Source: Coccinella septempunctata (taxonomy: Eukaryota; Arthropoda; Insecta; Coleoptera; Coccinellidae). From it: a stretch of 64,000 bases of DNA. Shown here one piece after another: positions 11,767 through 22,610 of this stretch. A program made the translations under genes and the position numbers. The stretch lies in contig NC_058195.1 of NCBI RefSeq assembly GCF_907165205.1, positions 6,386,001-6,450,000 on the forward strand. Reading direction: 5' to 3'. The notes beneath the pieces are model-generated. The model was given only the letters and a program-made list of their open reading frames with translations, had not been told where the DNA came from and did no database searches. Positions within the stretch are counted from its first letter, which is position 1; each line of letters starts with the position of its first letter.

Positions 11767-14700
11767 CTAACACATGGTAAAGTAAGTATCTACAATTTGG
11801 TCCACAGGCAAAATTTCATTGTTATTTTCCTCCGCTCTAGCTTGTCTACGTAGTCTCCTCCACTCCCTCATTTTCTGTTCATAGACGTGAACGTTGTGTG
11901 TATCGGATAATTTCACATAAACATGCGTAATTCCTCTATAGTCATATTCTAAACCAGAATAAGCCTCTCCGAACAAATCCACGTTGATTTCGATAGACCT
12001 CTTGTATAATTTCTCAGCGTCACTAAAACGACACATCTGATAGTTGTATAACGAAGCTAAATGTCCAACACTCAAGGCTACTTCGTAGTCGTACGGTCCT
12101 AACAATTCTTCTTTGATGGCGATCGCTTTAAGATGCATCTTTTCCGCCTCCTCCAACTTTTTCATACTTTGATACAACCGGCCCAAATTCCCATACTGCT
12201 TCGCGGTCAATACGTTTTTCTCGCCGAACGTTTTGAACGAAGAGGCGAGGGCTTCTTTGTGAAGTTCTTCGGACTCTCTGAGATACTTTTCTTGGACGTT
12301 GGCGTTGTCCAACACCGGTAGATCTAGGGCGATTTCTTCTATTATGAGAGCCTTCACTCTTTTGGCTGAAGCCATGAGAAGGTGATCCGAGTGTAATATT
12401 CGGTTCATTATTTTGAGTGCCAGCTCGGCATGCTCACTAACGAAAAAAAAAAAAAAATTTTCATTAAAACGGAAAACTAAATTTTCATTTATTTCACTTA
12501 CCTTGCTGTTGCGAAACTTCCAGAACTGTATTCGTGGACGTACAAAACATAGGCTAAATCCTCGTGTGCAAGGGCAACATTTATGTTATATTTCTTAAAC
12601 ACCGACTTCCTAATTTCCAAAGCTTGCTCATAAATTCTGACGCTCTCTTCGGTGGAATCGGAATTCAACAGATAGAAACCGTAATCGCTCAATGTATCCG
12701 CATACTGAGGATGCTCATCCCTGGCGTAGAGTTTTGACGCTAAATTTAGCGCCTGCTTGATTAGGAACCCGGCTTGGTTGAAGCACCTCTTCACTATGCA
12801 GGACTTGGAGGCCTGTCTCAACACCTCGATCACGGTTCTAAAACGGAAAATATTGAAGAAGTTTCGAGAAATTCACGATGAAAGGAGGGAGCTCACCTTG
12901 TCGGTAGATCCTTGTTGAGCGATTTGAGGGCTTTCTGAGACCACGAAACTGCCTGCAACATAAAATTTTTATGAATAATTTGGAAGATTGATAAGTCTGG
13001 GTGGTTCATCTTGAACGAATAGAAAAAAGGTCCTATGTCCCACAATCTTCAAACTTTGTAATGTGAATCAAAGAAAATGAGTATCAATAGTAACCAATGA
13101 AATCTTCATAGCTTAGCCCTCAACGACCTAAATAGGCTTTTTTCGTGGATAACTGGCCAATGGCTGAAATAGGGGCCAGTGAGGTACAGGGGACTTGACT
13201 TTAGGCAGCTGATGACTGGATTAAACACAGGGATAGCTATCTTTAGGTCCGCTGATTCATACAGACTCACATCTGCTCAAAAATTGATGTCAGCACGTTA
13301 ATGGGGATAAAAAGATCTGTGCGCCCATTAGAACAAATGTCTCCTCAAACGCACACTGAGCCACCACCAAAAAGACTGAAACTATGCAACCTACTCCGGA
13401 TTTTTCGACCAGAAACTATCAAAAGTTTGCCAAAATGAGTTTTTGATTCGGGATGCTGTAAAGAAGGGATTTCATCGTGCAGTTAACAGTATTAGCCGAT
13501 CTTGTGCCACGGTTATAGGTCTTGCTCCTCCACCCCAATGAGATATGTGGTATGGTAGTAATTCTGAGCTTTTCAACTACACTTCGCAAAACCCAGAGAC
13601 CTTATTTTAACCAACACACTAATTGTTCAGATTAGACGGTTCCTAAATGCATGTTGAACTCGTGACAATTAATCCACAATTGATACAACTGAACACCAAA
13701 TGAGTTACGACAGCCCATTACCAATATTCGGAGCACAAAAAAAGTATCTACAACTAGAAGAATGAGTGTCCTGTGATCTTTTCGAATCAAGCCATAGGTG
13801 TTGACTTGAGGACCAAATTTTGTTTGTGTAGTACGCAAACTCTTAAATTTTTGAGTAGTGTAGTTTAGAATCACATAAGGTACAGAGAAAAAACACTTTT
13901 CCTGCATTAATTTTATTTGCAGATACAATTGCAGATAAACATCAATTTATATTGACAATATATGAAAGAAACATAAAACAGTTATATTAATAAAAATTTT
14001 GTATTATACACCAATGAAATATTCTAGTTCTCGTAGGTTTGGATAAATATTGCCAACCAACGTCACCAATTTCACTCAATCACTATACGGAATAAACATG
14101 TTAACCACAGGTGAAATATTAAGTGAAGAACCTTTACGCAATCATTATTGATGACAATGACTACAGTAATGATGCGTCAAGACAAAAACCCGGATTGGCA
14201 TCATGACTGTCCCTCATTACAACGCTGACTTGACGACCTTACACGATCATCTCATTCTGATAATGTAATGTCATTATGACAGTTGTAAGGGCCACTTGTG
14301 TAATCCGGATCATTTGAAGGCATTAAACAAGTTCGTTTAAAGGTGGGTCCTTAAATTTATCACTATATTTTCACTTTAAAAATACTGGAGAGCAAGGAAA
14401 CCATTGGGCTAACAACACACTCTCTACAGAACGGAACTGTTTTCCTTCGCTTCTGAAAAATAAATAAATCAAGGCTGTAATAGTAAAGTGTTTTTGTTTA
14501 ACTCTTTATAATTTGACATTTGTTCTTCTGACACGAGTTTGTAGACAGCGAATGCCCGCTTATTGAGCTGTACATTTAATGCTCGTTCAAATTTTGAAGT
14601 TTAGGTTCACACTTTCATGCAGAAGCAAGACTTCACGTTTTAGGCTACCGTTTATGTTTCTGTGTGTGTGGGTGTAATGTATTGTTGTGCACACTTCGCA

Positions 14701-16811
14701 AATCGCAATTTAGAAGCTTTCCAGGTGAATTTCGGTACGATACGCTTATCTATTCGAAATGAAAAAAAAAATTTTGGACACGCTATTGTTCTCATATATA
14801 TTCTGACCACTGTACTCACGAAAATAGATTTCTGCTAGTACTAAATCGCTCGAAACTTAAGACAGATTCAGCAATGCATAATTTCATGCAATCAGATGAA
14901 CTGAGTTGAATATCTGAATATACTATATTAAATAAGTTTATAACATACCTTAGGATAGTCACTTTTCATGTAGTAAAAGCCAGAGAAGTTGGAATAAATT
15001 GCAGCAAGGTTAGGGAGTGCATCCAGTTTCCCTAACTCTTTCATAACTTCTTCAATTAACGTCATCGTACGTTGAGCTTCAATCAATTCCTTGTAATTTA
15101 CCTGAGCATATAGTCTCCTAAAAAATAAAGTAGTTGGTTGGACCGAATACGCAAAATCATGATGATTCAGAGCTATGCACTATTAAACAGACAATTTTTG
15201 CAAAAATTAGTGGATCTGAACCAAAACCTGGAAGAATCTTTTTCAGATAATACTCAAGTATATTCATCATAAACACCTACTATGGATTTTGAAAAAAAAA
15301 TTGTAATAGGCACAATGACCTTTACATTATCTTCATGAATCTATCAGGATTCACAATACTAATTAGTGTAAATATTTGAGGAAGTTTTCTTAATCATCTT
15401 GTATGCCATTCATTGGGCAATATTGTATCAAAGTTGGAAAATCATAAAACTGGTAAAACAAATCATAATATTTGTTATGATGAATCAAGTAAAATCAATG
15501 ATTCAGAATGTTAATATCACCTGTATCCATATCAGAGCAATCATACAAATAAGAAATATCAATGTTATTTGTGATTTTCAATATCAAGCCTTAGAAAGAA
15601 TAATGAATACATGATATGATGAATTTCCTCATCAAATGAATGAAATCTGATCATTTTGAGATTTTTTAAGTTAATATCTATTCAAAAACCGAATTAAAAA
15701 TTTTCATAAATTCAAATGAGAAGTACTAAGCCGCATTTGATTTTAGTGTACAGATCATAGATACTCGATTATTGATATTATGAAAATAGGCTAGAGCCTA
15801 TGTAATTGATCTTGTACTACAATAGCACACTACTTTTAATGAAAAATGACTTACCTATGATAGCACTCCAATAATTTCTTCAATATAGATTCGTCCCTAG
15901 GAAAATCCTTACATAAACTTTCTGCCATTTCCGTTATCCCCATAGTGCTGTCATACCATCCCCCCTCATTGAAAAAGGTTGCTATCCTTATCCCAACATC
16001 TATGAGAAGTGCATTTGGGTTTGATGTGGAAATATTCGCAAGTGTCTCGTAATTGGATAATAAAGTCGTTGAAATACTTGAACATTTATTTCCATGGTCA
16101 AGTAATGCTTGATACATTTTTAACAATTTTGTTCGTTTAGAAGTGACAGAGAGGAGTCTATTAAGAATTTTAACATCCCCAAGTTCACTGCCTAGTATGC
16201 ATAAATGGTCTCTTGTAAAAAGCTGAAAAAGAGGTATACAGGTGTGTAAGGGCTATTTAAATCAACTTATGGTATGAGATGAAATTATTTGATAGGATTG
16301 CTACAATATAGGAAAATATGGGATTCAACAACTTCCAGTTAATGCCAATCAGCAAAGAACATTTATGGAGTTACTCCTGGTAAAACCAGTTTCACAAGGC
16401 TTTGTGAAAAATCAAATACAAATAATGTTTCTTCATAATTATTAGGATGTATATAATGTACACCGCCCATTGAAAATTCTCCTTCGAGGAATAACTAAAA
16501 TTAATAAACTGTAAGTAGAATTTTCAAGTGTATGTATAAATCTAAGCCATATAAAAACGAACATTAGGATTTTAAAGCTTTGAGTAATGCTGCGAGAAAA
16601 ATAATTGCGATATTAAGAACTTCATGTAAAAAAAAACGTTGATGAAAGTGAAAGAGAAAGTTGGACTCACCTCATAATAACAATCGAACAAAATACTATT
16701 TGGAAGACTTCTAAGTTCTTTTTCACATAACTTGTAGGGCCATCCTTTAACAGAGTCCTCAACAGTAACTTTCAAACATATTTCATAAAGAGAACTAGGT
16801 GTGTGTGACAT
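11767..16811 (-). CDS. APPBP2: Amyloid protein-binding protein 2 (TPR protein)
   Basis: The homologue of human APPBP2/PAT1 is a tetratricopeptide protein. It binds the basolateral sorting signal of amyloid precursor protein and is a substrate receptor of Cullin-2 ubiquitin ligase (family knowledge). Exons: 16671-16811, 15855-16222, 14949-15117, 12897-12952, 12502-12837, 11767-12436. They sum to 580 codons, a 579-residue protein against 585 in human. Diagnostic stretches are VLRQASKSCIVKR, DTLSDYGFYLLN, ALAHEDLAYVLYVHEYSSG, KQYGNLGRLYQSMKKLEEAE, DYEVALSVGHLASLYNY and YSGLEYDYRG. The last four are TPR helices in the C-terminal half. An in-frame ATG 21 nt further upstream (16832) could also serve as start. 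I chose 16811 because the protein then begins MSHTPSSLYE, in line with the family. Intron 3 (12953-14948) is the longest. Confidence 0.95.
12953..14948. other. Intron 3 of APPBP2, no element identified
   Basis: A 2-kb intron. A minus-strand open frame at 13632-13928 has no splice context consistent with the host gene and no family motif. Some sequence around 13100-13600 looks like old repeat material but I could not assign it. Confidence 0.4.
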
Positions 16812-17247
16812 TTTAAATTTCAGAATAATCACTACTTATTTAGAAAAAATTCGCAAATTTTTACAAACATCCAAAACAGCTGATATATTATCAACAGTTG
16901 AAGTGTTTACAGAGCAAGAGCACAAACAAACAGACATAGAAAAACTGACAAATAAACGTCAAGGAGGTGTTCTTGATCACAAAATGGTATAAAATTTAAA
17001 TTCTTTTTCTTCATTCATCTTGACTGCGAATTTTGATGAATACTACCACCGTGGAGAACTAAAAAGAACTTTTAATATCTATGAATAATGTTTTCTATGA
17101 ATAGGAATAAGGAAAATCGAAAAAACAAATATACCATTTTTTCATGATAGACCGATTACAAATAGAAATTCTTCGAAAATATAGGAAATTAATGTAGTGT
17201 ACTTTTAAAATCTTATTTTTCTGTATAAAAATCTAGAACCACTCAAA
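16812..17247. promoter_or_regulatory. Shared divergent promoter region APPBP2 / AGTRAP-like
   Basis: The start codons of two head-to-head genes are 436 bp apart, so both promoters and leaders must lie here. It is AT-rich with no obvious TATA box. Its bidirectional nature is inferred from gene layout. Confidence 0.45.
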
Positions 17248-17984
17248 ATGCCGGCAGAAATACGAAATCTTAAATTGAAGGTATTGGTATTTAACGAATT
17301 TTATGTTGTAGTCTTTTATCGTATATTTTCAGATTGTCTTTACGGTGCATTTTATATTAATAGCATTGAGTTCAATGGGATATTGGAGTACTTCAGCTTT
17401 CTTGTTTTACAACTCCATATTCTGCCTTATGTTAATATGGGGAATTCACTCTCATGAAAGCGAAGAACCTTTACAAATGGTAATATTCGTAATAATTATC
17501 CTCGTATTATATTACTAAAATCTTTATCTTTGTTATCAGGCACTCATAGTGAACGTCATTGCTATTGCTCTGGATATTTTCATATTTATTTTTTCATACC
17601 CAGCAGATCGTAAGTTGAAAAATTGTAGCCAGGACGAGAATCTTAATACTGAATTAATATTTTAGATGCAAGCGCAAGGGAGAAATTTTCAGCCGTCATA
17701 GCTATCTTCAACCTATTGGCACGTCCAGCTTCTTCAATGATTCTTTTTAGATTAGCCCAACTTAGAGGTTCTAGCACAGGTAGTCTCACTTAAACATAAT
17801 AGTTATATTTTTAGTGATCCTAATGAAGATATTGGCAATAAAGAATAATGTTTCAACAGATACTTTGGCAGAAATTTTTACAAGAGGAAGTTCAAATCAA
17901 CAGTCCAACTATGAAGATATGGATAGAAGTACACCACCTGCTCAGTCCGCATCTTATGATTTTGCTTCTGCTCAGAGAATTTAA
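17248..17984 (+). CDS. AGTRAP-like membrane protein
   Basis: Homologue of type-1 angiotensin II receptor-associated protein, a small integral membrane protein that promotes receptor internalisation in vertebrates. Its insect role is unknown. Five exons: 17248-17280, 17333-17479, 17540-17609, 17666-17779, 17860-17984. They total 489 nt, giving 162 residues (human 159). The N-terminus MPAEIRNLKLK leads into four hydrophobic segments at about residues 12-28, 36-52, 62-80 and 93-112, with SYPAD after the third. A polar cytoplasmic tail follows, ending SAQRI. All splice sites are GT/AG and introns are 50-80 nt. AATAAA lies at 18483-18488, about 500 nt after the stop. The match rests on length, topology and motif order, so orthology is likely but not certain. 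Confidence 0.85.
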
Positions 17985-18889
17985 AGCAGGATAATGAACT
18001 TTTTGTACAAAAAAATTAATTTTGTAGGGATTTTATTTTTCACAGCTTTATTTGTTTTTATGAATGTTGCTATGTATGTTTATCATTTCGTTCAATATTG
18101 TATTTTTACGAACCTTTATGCAATATCTGATTTTTCTTTAAAAAAATGTGCCTTCTCACAGATCTGTTTAAAATTTGAGTAGGGTATTTACAACATAATA
18201 GTCAACTTTATGTTTTCAGCTACTTATACATAATTTTACTGAAATTGTATACCTATCTATCATTTAAGTATATATTCTCTCATTGTTTTAAAAATATTAT
18301 TTTGTTGAAATTTTCTTAAGTTTAAAAAACGTGTAATATCTAAAGAGAATTGACTACATAATTGTGACTAAAACTTAGTACTGATTTGTTCATATTTAAG
18401 AATGCCTTAATTTTGTTTTGCTTGATATTTTATAGTTTTTTGTTGTTGTAGAGTATGGAATACATTCTATATTTGAAGTTATAATAAACGAATATTCCAA
18501 TTGCCTAGTAATAACTTATACAAGGGCTGAATAAAAAATTTAGGGGTAGGATTAGGGAGTCTAATCAAACTCCAGCAACTCCCATAGATAAAGGAGGCAA
18601 CTCCTAAGGAGCTGAGACAGATTTAACGGAGTTCAGGATCAGAGATCTTTCCGAGTTTCAATATGAATCTGTGGTTTTTGTTTTGACACATTTCAAGTGT
18701 CAAGTCAACTGTCATCAGATCCATTTAAAAATTAGCATGCTTTAAAAATTGTCATGGCATGAATAAATTATAGGTCAAAGGAATAAATAAAGTTTTGCCT
18801 CAATTCAATCTCACATGTAAATGCCTCATTCAAATGCTATTCTTCAACGTATAAACTCTTTTCTGTGCTTATCAAACAGCTAAGTCATC
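17985..18889. other. 3' UTR of AGTRAP-like gene and short intergenic region
   Basis: AT-rich sequence up to the AATAAA at 18483-18488 is the presumed 3' UTR. The following 400 bp would contain the promoter of the SDR gene. No other feature is supported. Confidence 0.5.
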
Positions 18890-19840
18890 ATGCTAAGGTC
18901 AAGTTTGTATGCTCTTCCATTTCTCATTCTATATGGTCTTAGAAAATACGTCGAAAGTAAATGGGGCAAATGCAAAAATAAAATAAAATTAGATGGAAAA
19001 GTAGTTATAATTACTGGGGCGAATTCAGGAATTGGCTTAGCAGTAGCCGAAGAATTGGCTGCCAGAAATGCCACTGTTATTTTTGCCTGCAGGGATTTGA
19101 GGAGTGCCGAACTCGCTATTGAAAGGATTAGAAAAATCAAGAGCTCAGCAAATTTGATACCTATGGAGCTAGACCTAGCTTCGTTGAAATCCATTGATAA
19201 TTTTGTCATAAAATTCAAAAGACAGTTTGACAGTCTAGATATTCTCATCAATAATGCAGGAGTGTCTCAGCAAACGAAACGTGAATTAACCAAGGATAAT
19301 TTGGAGATCCACTTTGGAGTAAATTATCTAGGCCACTTCTATCTCACCAATTCACTTCTCGATATCTTGGAAAAATCACGACCCAGTAAAGTTATAATTG
19401 TTTCATCCAAGCTCCACGAGAAAGGGCACATACATTTAGATGATCTTAATTCAGTAACTCAAAGCAGTAAAAGTCTTTATTCAAATTCCAAATTAGCAAA
19501 CGTTTTCTTTTGTCAAGAATTAGCTAGAAGGACACTTAATAAAGGAATAGATATATTTGCAGTGTGCCCAGGGTGGGTATATACGAATTTATTTAGACAC
19601 TATATAAAATGGTATCATTATGTCCTTTTATCACCCATTGCATTCTTCTTTATGAGGAGTGCAAAGCAAGGTGCACAAACAATCGTTTATTGTGCTACTG
19701 AACCTGGTTTACAAACTGGAATAATTTATAGAGATTGTAGGATGTATGAATCCAAATATGAGTTCGATCCTGTTGTTTCCACACAGTTATGGACGAAGAG
19801 TGAAGAAATTATCGAGAAAATCAAGGAACAACCCCATTAG
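18890..19840 (+). CDS. Short-chain dehydrogenase, retinol dehydrogenase 11-14 type
   Basis: An intronless gene for a 316-residue NAD(P)(H)-dependent oxidoreductase of the classical SDR family, closest in layout to RDH11/12/13/14. That group reduces or oxidises retinoids and other lipid aldehydes at the ER membrane. Residues 1-20 (MLRSSLYALPFLILYGL...) form a hydrophobic membrane anchor. Motifs are TGANSGIG at 42-49 (cofactor loop), NNAG at 121-124, the serine in IVSSK near 172, YSNSK at 197-201 (catalytic Tyr197 and Lys201) and CPGWV near 226-230. All catalytic residues are present. A polyadenylation signal AATAAA lies at 19988-19993. The gene ends about 350 bp from the stop of the opposing SNF2-like gene. 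The substrate cannot be read from sequence. Confidence 0.93.
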   Translation: MLRSSLYALPFLILYGLRKYVESKWGKCKNKIKLDGKVVIITGANSGIGLAVAEELAARNATVIFACRDLRSAELAIERIRKIKSSANLIPMELDLASLKSIDNFVIKFKRQFDSLDILINNAGVSQQTKRELTKDNLEIHFGVNYLGHFYLTNSLLDILEKSRPSKVIIVSSKLHEKGHIHLDDLNSVTQSSKSLYSNSKLANVFFCQELARRTLNKGIDIFAVCPGWVYTNLFRHYIKWYHYVLLSPIAFFFMRSAKQGAQTIVYCATEPGLQTGIIYRDCRMYESKYEFDPVVSTQLWTKSEEIIEKIKEQPH

Positions 19841-20192
19841 CTTATCTATTCATTTTAATTTATATTTTGTTAAATATCCAGGTTTTCTTTCGTTTTAAAC
19901 GTTTGAAAATTTAAATGTTGGTTTGAGTGTTGAATGAGTACCCTAATAGAAACTATTGTTTTAAATAGAATTATATGTAATTGTTTCAATAAATAGTTTG
20001 TCAGAATATCCTTTGCAATCCATAAAATAATTTTTGCATAAGTCCAAAGTATAAAAGTATATGAAAATAACAGATAACCCATTTAAATTTCGATATAAAA
20101 TATATAGTACAAAAAAATGAATATCCAATATAACATTTTTAGAAGAAACTGAAATGCTTAGCTAAAAATCTAACAAATTTTAAATTTAATGT

Positions 20193-22174
20193 TTATTTTT
20201 TGCCCAAAATAAACTCTGAGAGGAAGGAATCATCATCTGAATTCTCTTTTTTGATATCTTCCTCATCAGAAAGATTATCTAAAATATTTGAAAGCTGCTG
20301 AAATGATTGGCTTTCAATCATGCTTTGAGAATCATCCACCAAAGGCAAAAGACCATCATTTTTAGATGTTTCGGGAGCATCATCAATAAACAAACTATCT
20401 TTGGTTTTAAGTGGTATTTGAGAAAAGATTATAGATAAAATGGGTTCATCCTCTTCGGATTTTAAATCTTTGGTAACTTCCATTTTCACAATATTTGTGG
20501 GAATGGAAACGACAGAACCTGCTTCATGTTCTTCCTCTGATTCATTTTTCGTTGAATTATATGTGGGTGTCTGAATTACATCTCTGGTAATGTCTGGTTC
20601 AGTTTTTACATCTAAATGTGTTGGTGAAATTTCAAAGGAATCCACTGGGTTAATTTCAGTTATATCGGGTGACGAAGATTGTGTGTTACTCGATTCGGAT
20701 TTTATATATTTAGATTTCTTCTTGCCTGTTGATTGATTCTTATTTATAGTTCTTTTAATGCCTCGTTTAGGTTGACAGGTGGTTCTTATGTTATGAGCAG
20801 TACCCCATTCTTGTAGTTTTTGTTGATATTCCTGAAATTAAGGTAATTGATAAGAAACTCATGTTGTAATATAATGGAAATTCATTAAATGAATATATAC
20901 CTCCAACTCTTCTTCACTTGGTCGTTCAAAAGAGTCGCAAAAATTCCAGGTGAGTCTCATCCACCAAAACCGATAATTATCAGCAAAAGCCAAAGAATGC
21001 TGACGGTCAATCCTAAAAATCATTTATAGTAAATCTTAGAAAAGTAAGTAAGTTGGCTTCAACCTGTAGTAATCATTCAGTTTTCCAACACATCCAGGAT
21101 TGCTCCAATTCAACATTGACCATTTAACTTTTTGGTCAGGATATTTCTGTTGAAAAAACAAAATTTTCTTTATTTTGCGAACCATTTTTTTGAATTTATG
21201 ACATCAAATATTCGCAGAATTATTATTTAAAGAACAAGAAGCTTAACAAAACACTAATTTCATAAATCGCATATATTTAGAGATTAATAACGGGAACAAC
21301 AATATCCACTCAAAGGCTCCCCATACTAAGAAACATCTTACCAGCCAGACTATGCAAGCTATACCCAGCTTTTGCAAGCTTTTCATATGAATGTCAATTT
21401 TTTGAACTTGCCAATGAGAAATTTCAGAATAACATGATATGGTTAAAGTATCTTGAAATTATTTCCTTTAGACAACTCACATAGAAGTTTCTTTTGGTAA
21501 GTCCTATATTGAAACTCCCATGGAGTTTTTTCAAAAGTAGTTTTGTGGCTATAACATCCAAATCATCTATCACTACACAGAATAAATCCAAATCCAAACA
21601 TTTTTCGGCCAACTTCAATAAATCAGAACTAAGGAGATATAAAGATGATTCCACAAAATCTGTAACAAATAAATAATCATCTTCGAGAATAAAATTATGA
21701 TTCAAACTGTTACCCTTAGTGGTGATAATGTTTGGTTGAAATCCTACTTCACTAGCATGATAATGCCATTTACAAAGCGAATATTCAGAGGAAATTATTA
21801 AAACAGGCGATTGTTCACAGATTTTGTCTTTGAGTGAACTCAAAAATAAACAAACTTGTAGAGGCATGTTCAGCTCTTCATCTTCATTCAAGATAGCTCC
21901 TCCTCTCTAAAAGTTGAATCTTTCACATAATATGCGACTCGCAAACAAGTGTCCCAGAAAATTACCTTTTTCACGTAATTTTCGAATAAAAATCGAATAC
22001 CAATGATATGTGCATTCGAAATGTTTTTGAGCAGTTTATTTGATATTTTTTCAGGATGTTTGTGTTTATCACCCAAGTACCAGTCATCATTCGAATCGAA
22101 AGGCTGAAATAAAACTTATTTACTCGGAAGACAAAGGAGCAAACTTCTCTACTTACTTCTTCAAAGACAAACAT
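20193..22174 (-). CDS. SNF2-like protein with degenerate ATPase motifs (SuUR-like candidate)
   Basis: Six exons (22157-22174, 21966-22103, 21481-21906, 21064-21146, 20901-21012, 20193-20831) sum to 472 codons, a 471-residue protein. Residues 53-67 (RGGAILNEDEELNMP) align without gaps to the SNF2 motif I GGAILADEMGLGKT, but the Walker lysine is Met66 and the preceding glycines are lost. SPVLIISSEYSLCKW (85-99) matches motif Ia, and VVIDDLDVI (163-171) replaces the DEAH-type motif II. KWSMLNWSNPG matches the SNF2 'N...NPG' segment. The C-terminal half is acidic and serine-rich, after a lysine/arginine cluster (KRGIKRTINKNQ), and has no helicase C lobe. An SNF2-like N-terminus that cannot bind ATP is the known plan of Drosophila suppressor of underreplication, though that protein is much longer. 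The gene is head to head with U2AF, 436 bp apart. Function inferred only. Confidence 0.75.
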
Positions 22175-22610
22175 AATGCTGATTATACTATTGATACATT
22201 TCTTGGAATCTGCACATGACGTAAATGCTTATTATTTGTATATATAAAATCATCAAGTACAAAATCGCTACAAATATTGAAAAACTCGTTTTGGTATTAT
22301 TCTCATTATCAATCAAATAATCATAAACACTATTCATTTTGAACTTCCATGGAACTAGAGTTTTCTGACTTTTCTGCGTTTTTAAGGTTATTTTTTTTTT
22401 GACAGGAAATTTGTTTATTTACACGAACCAGAGAGTTGTTATTCTTCGCTAAAACCATGGCAAACATTTGTTATTCTGTTTCTGTAATTCTGTATTCTGT
22501 GCTCTTCTGCGGGCTGCAGCGAAAATTGAATTCTGCCGTCGGCCATTTTTAGCATTGCGTTAACTTCCACTAATTGGATTTGTCTTGAATTAAATAGATT
22601 TTCAAAAATA
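22175..22610. promoter_or_regulatory. Shared divergent promoter region, SNF2-like / U2AF
   Basis: The two start codons are 436 bp apart in head-to-head orientation, so both promoters lie here. No TATA box is evident, and initiator choice cannot be determined from sequence alone. Confidence 0.45.

Noticed and set aside
18880..19251. 123-codon frame antisense to the SDR gene
   Set aside because: It is a shadow of a strongly supported gene with all SDR motifs on the plus strand.
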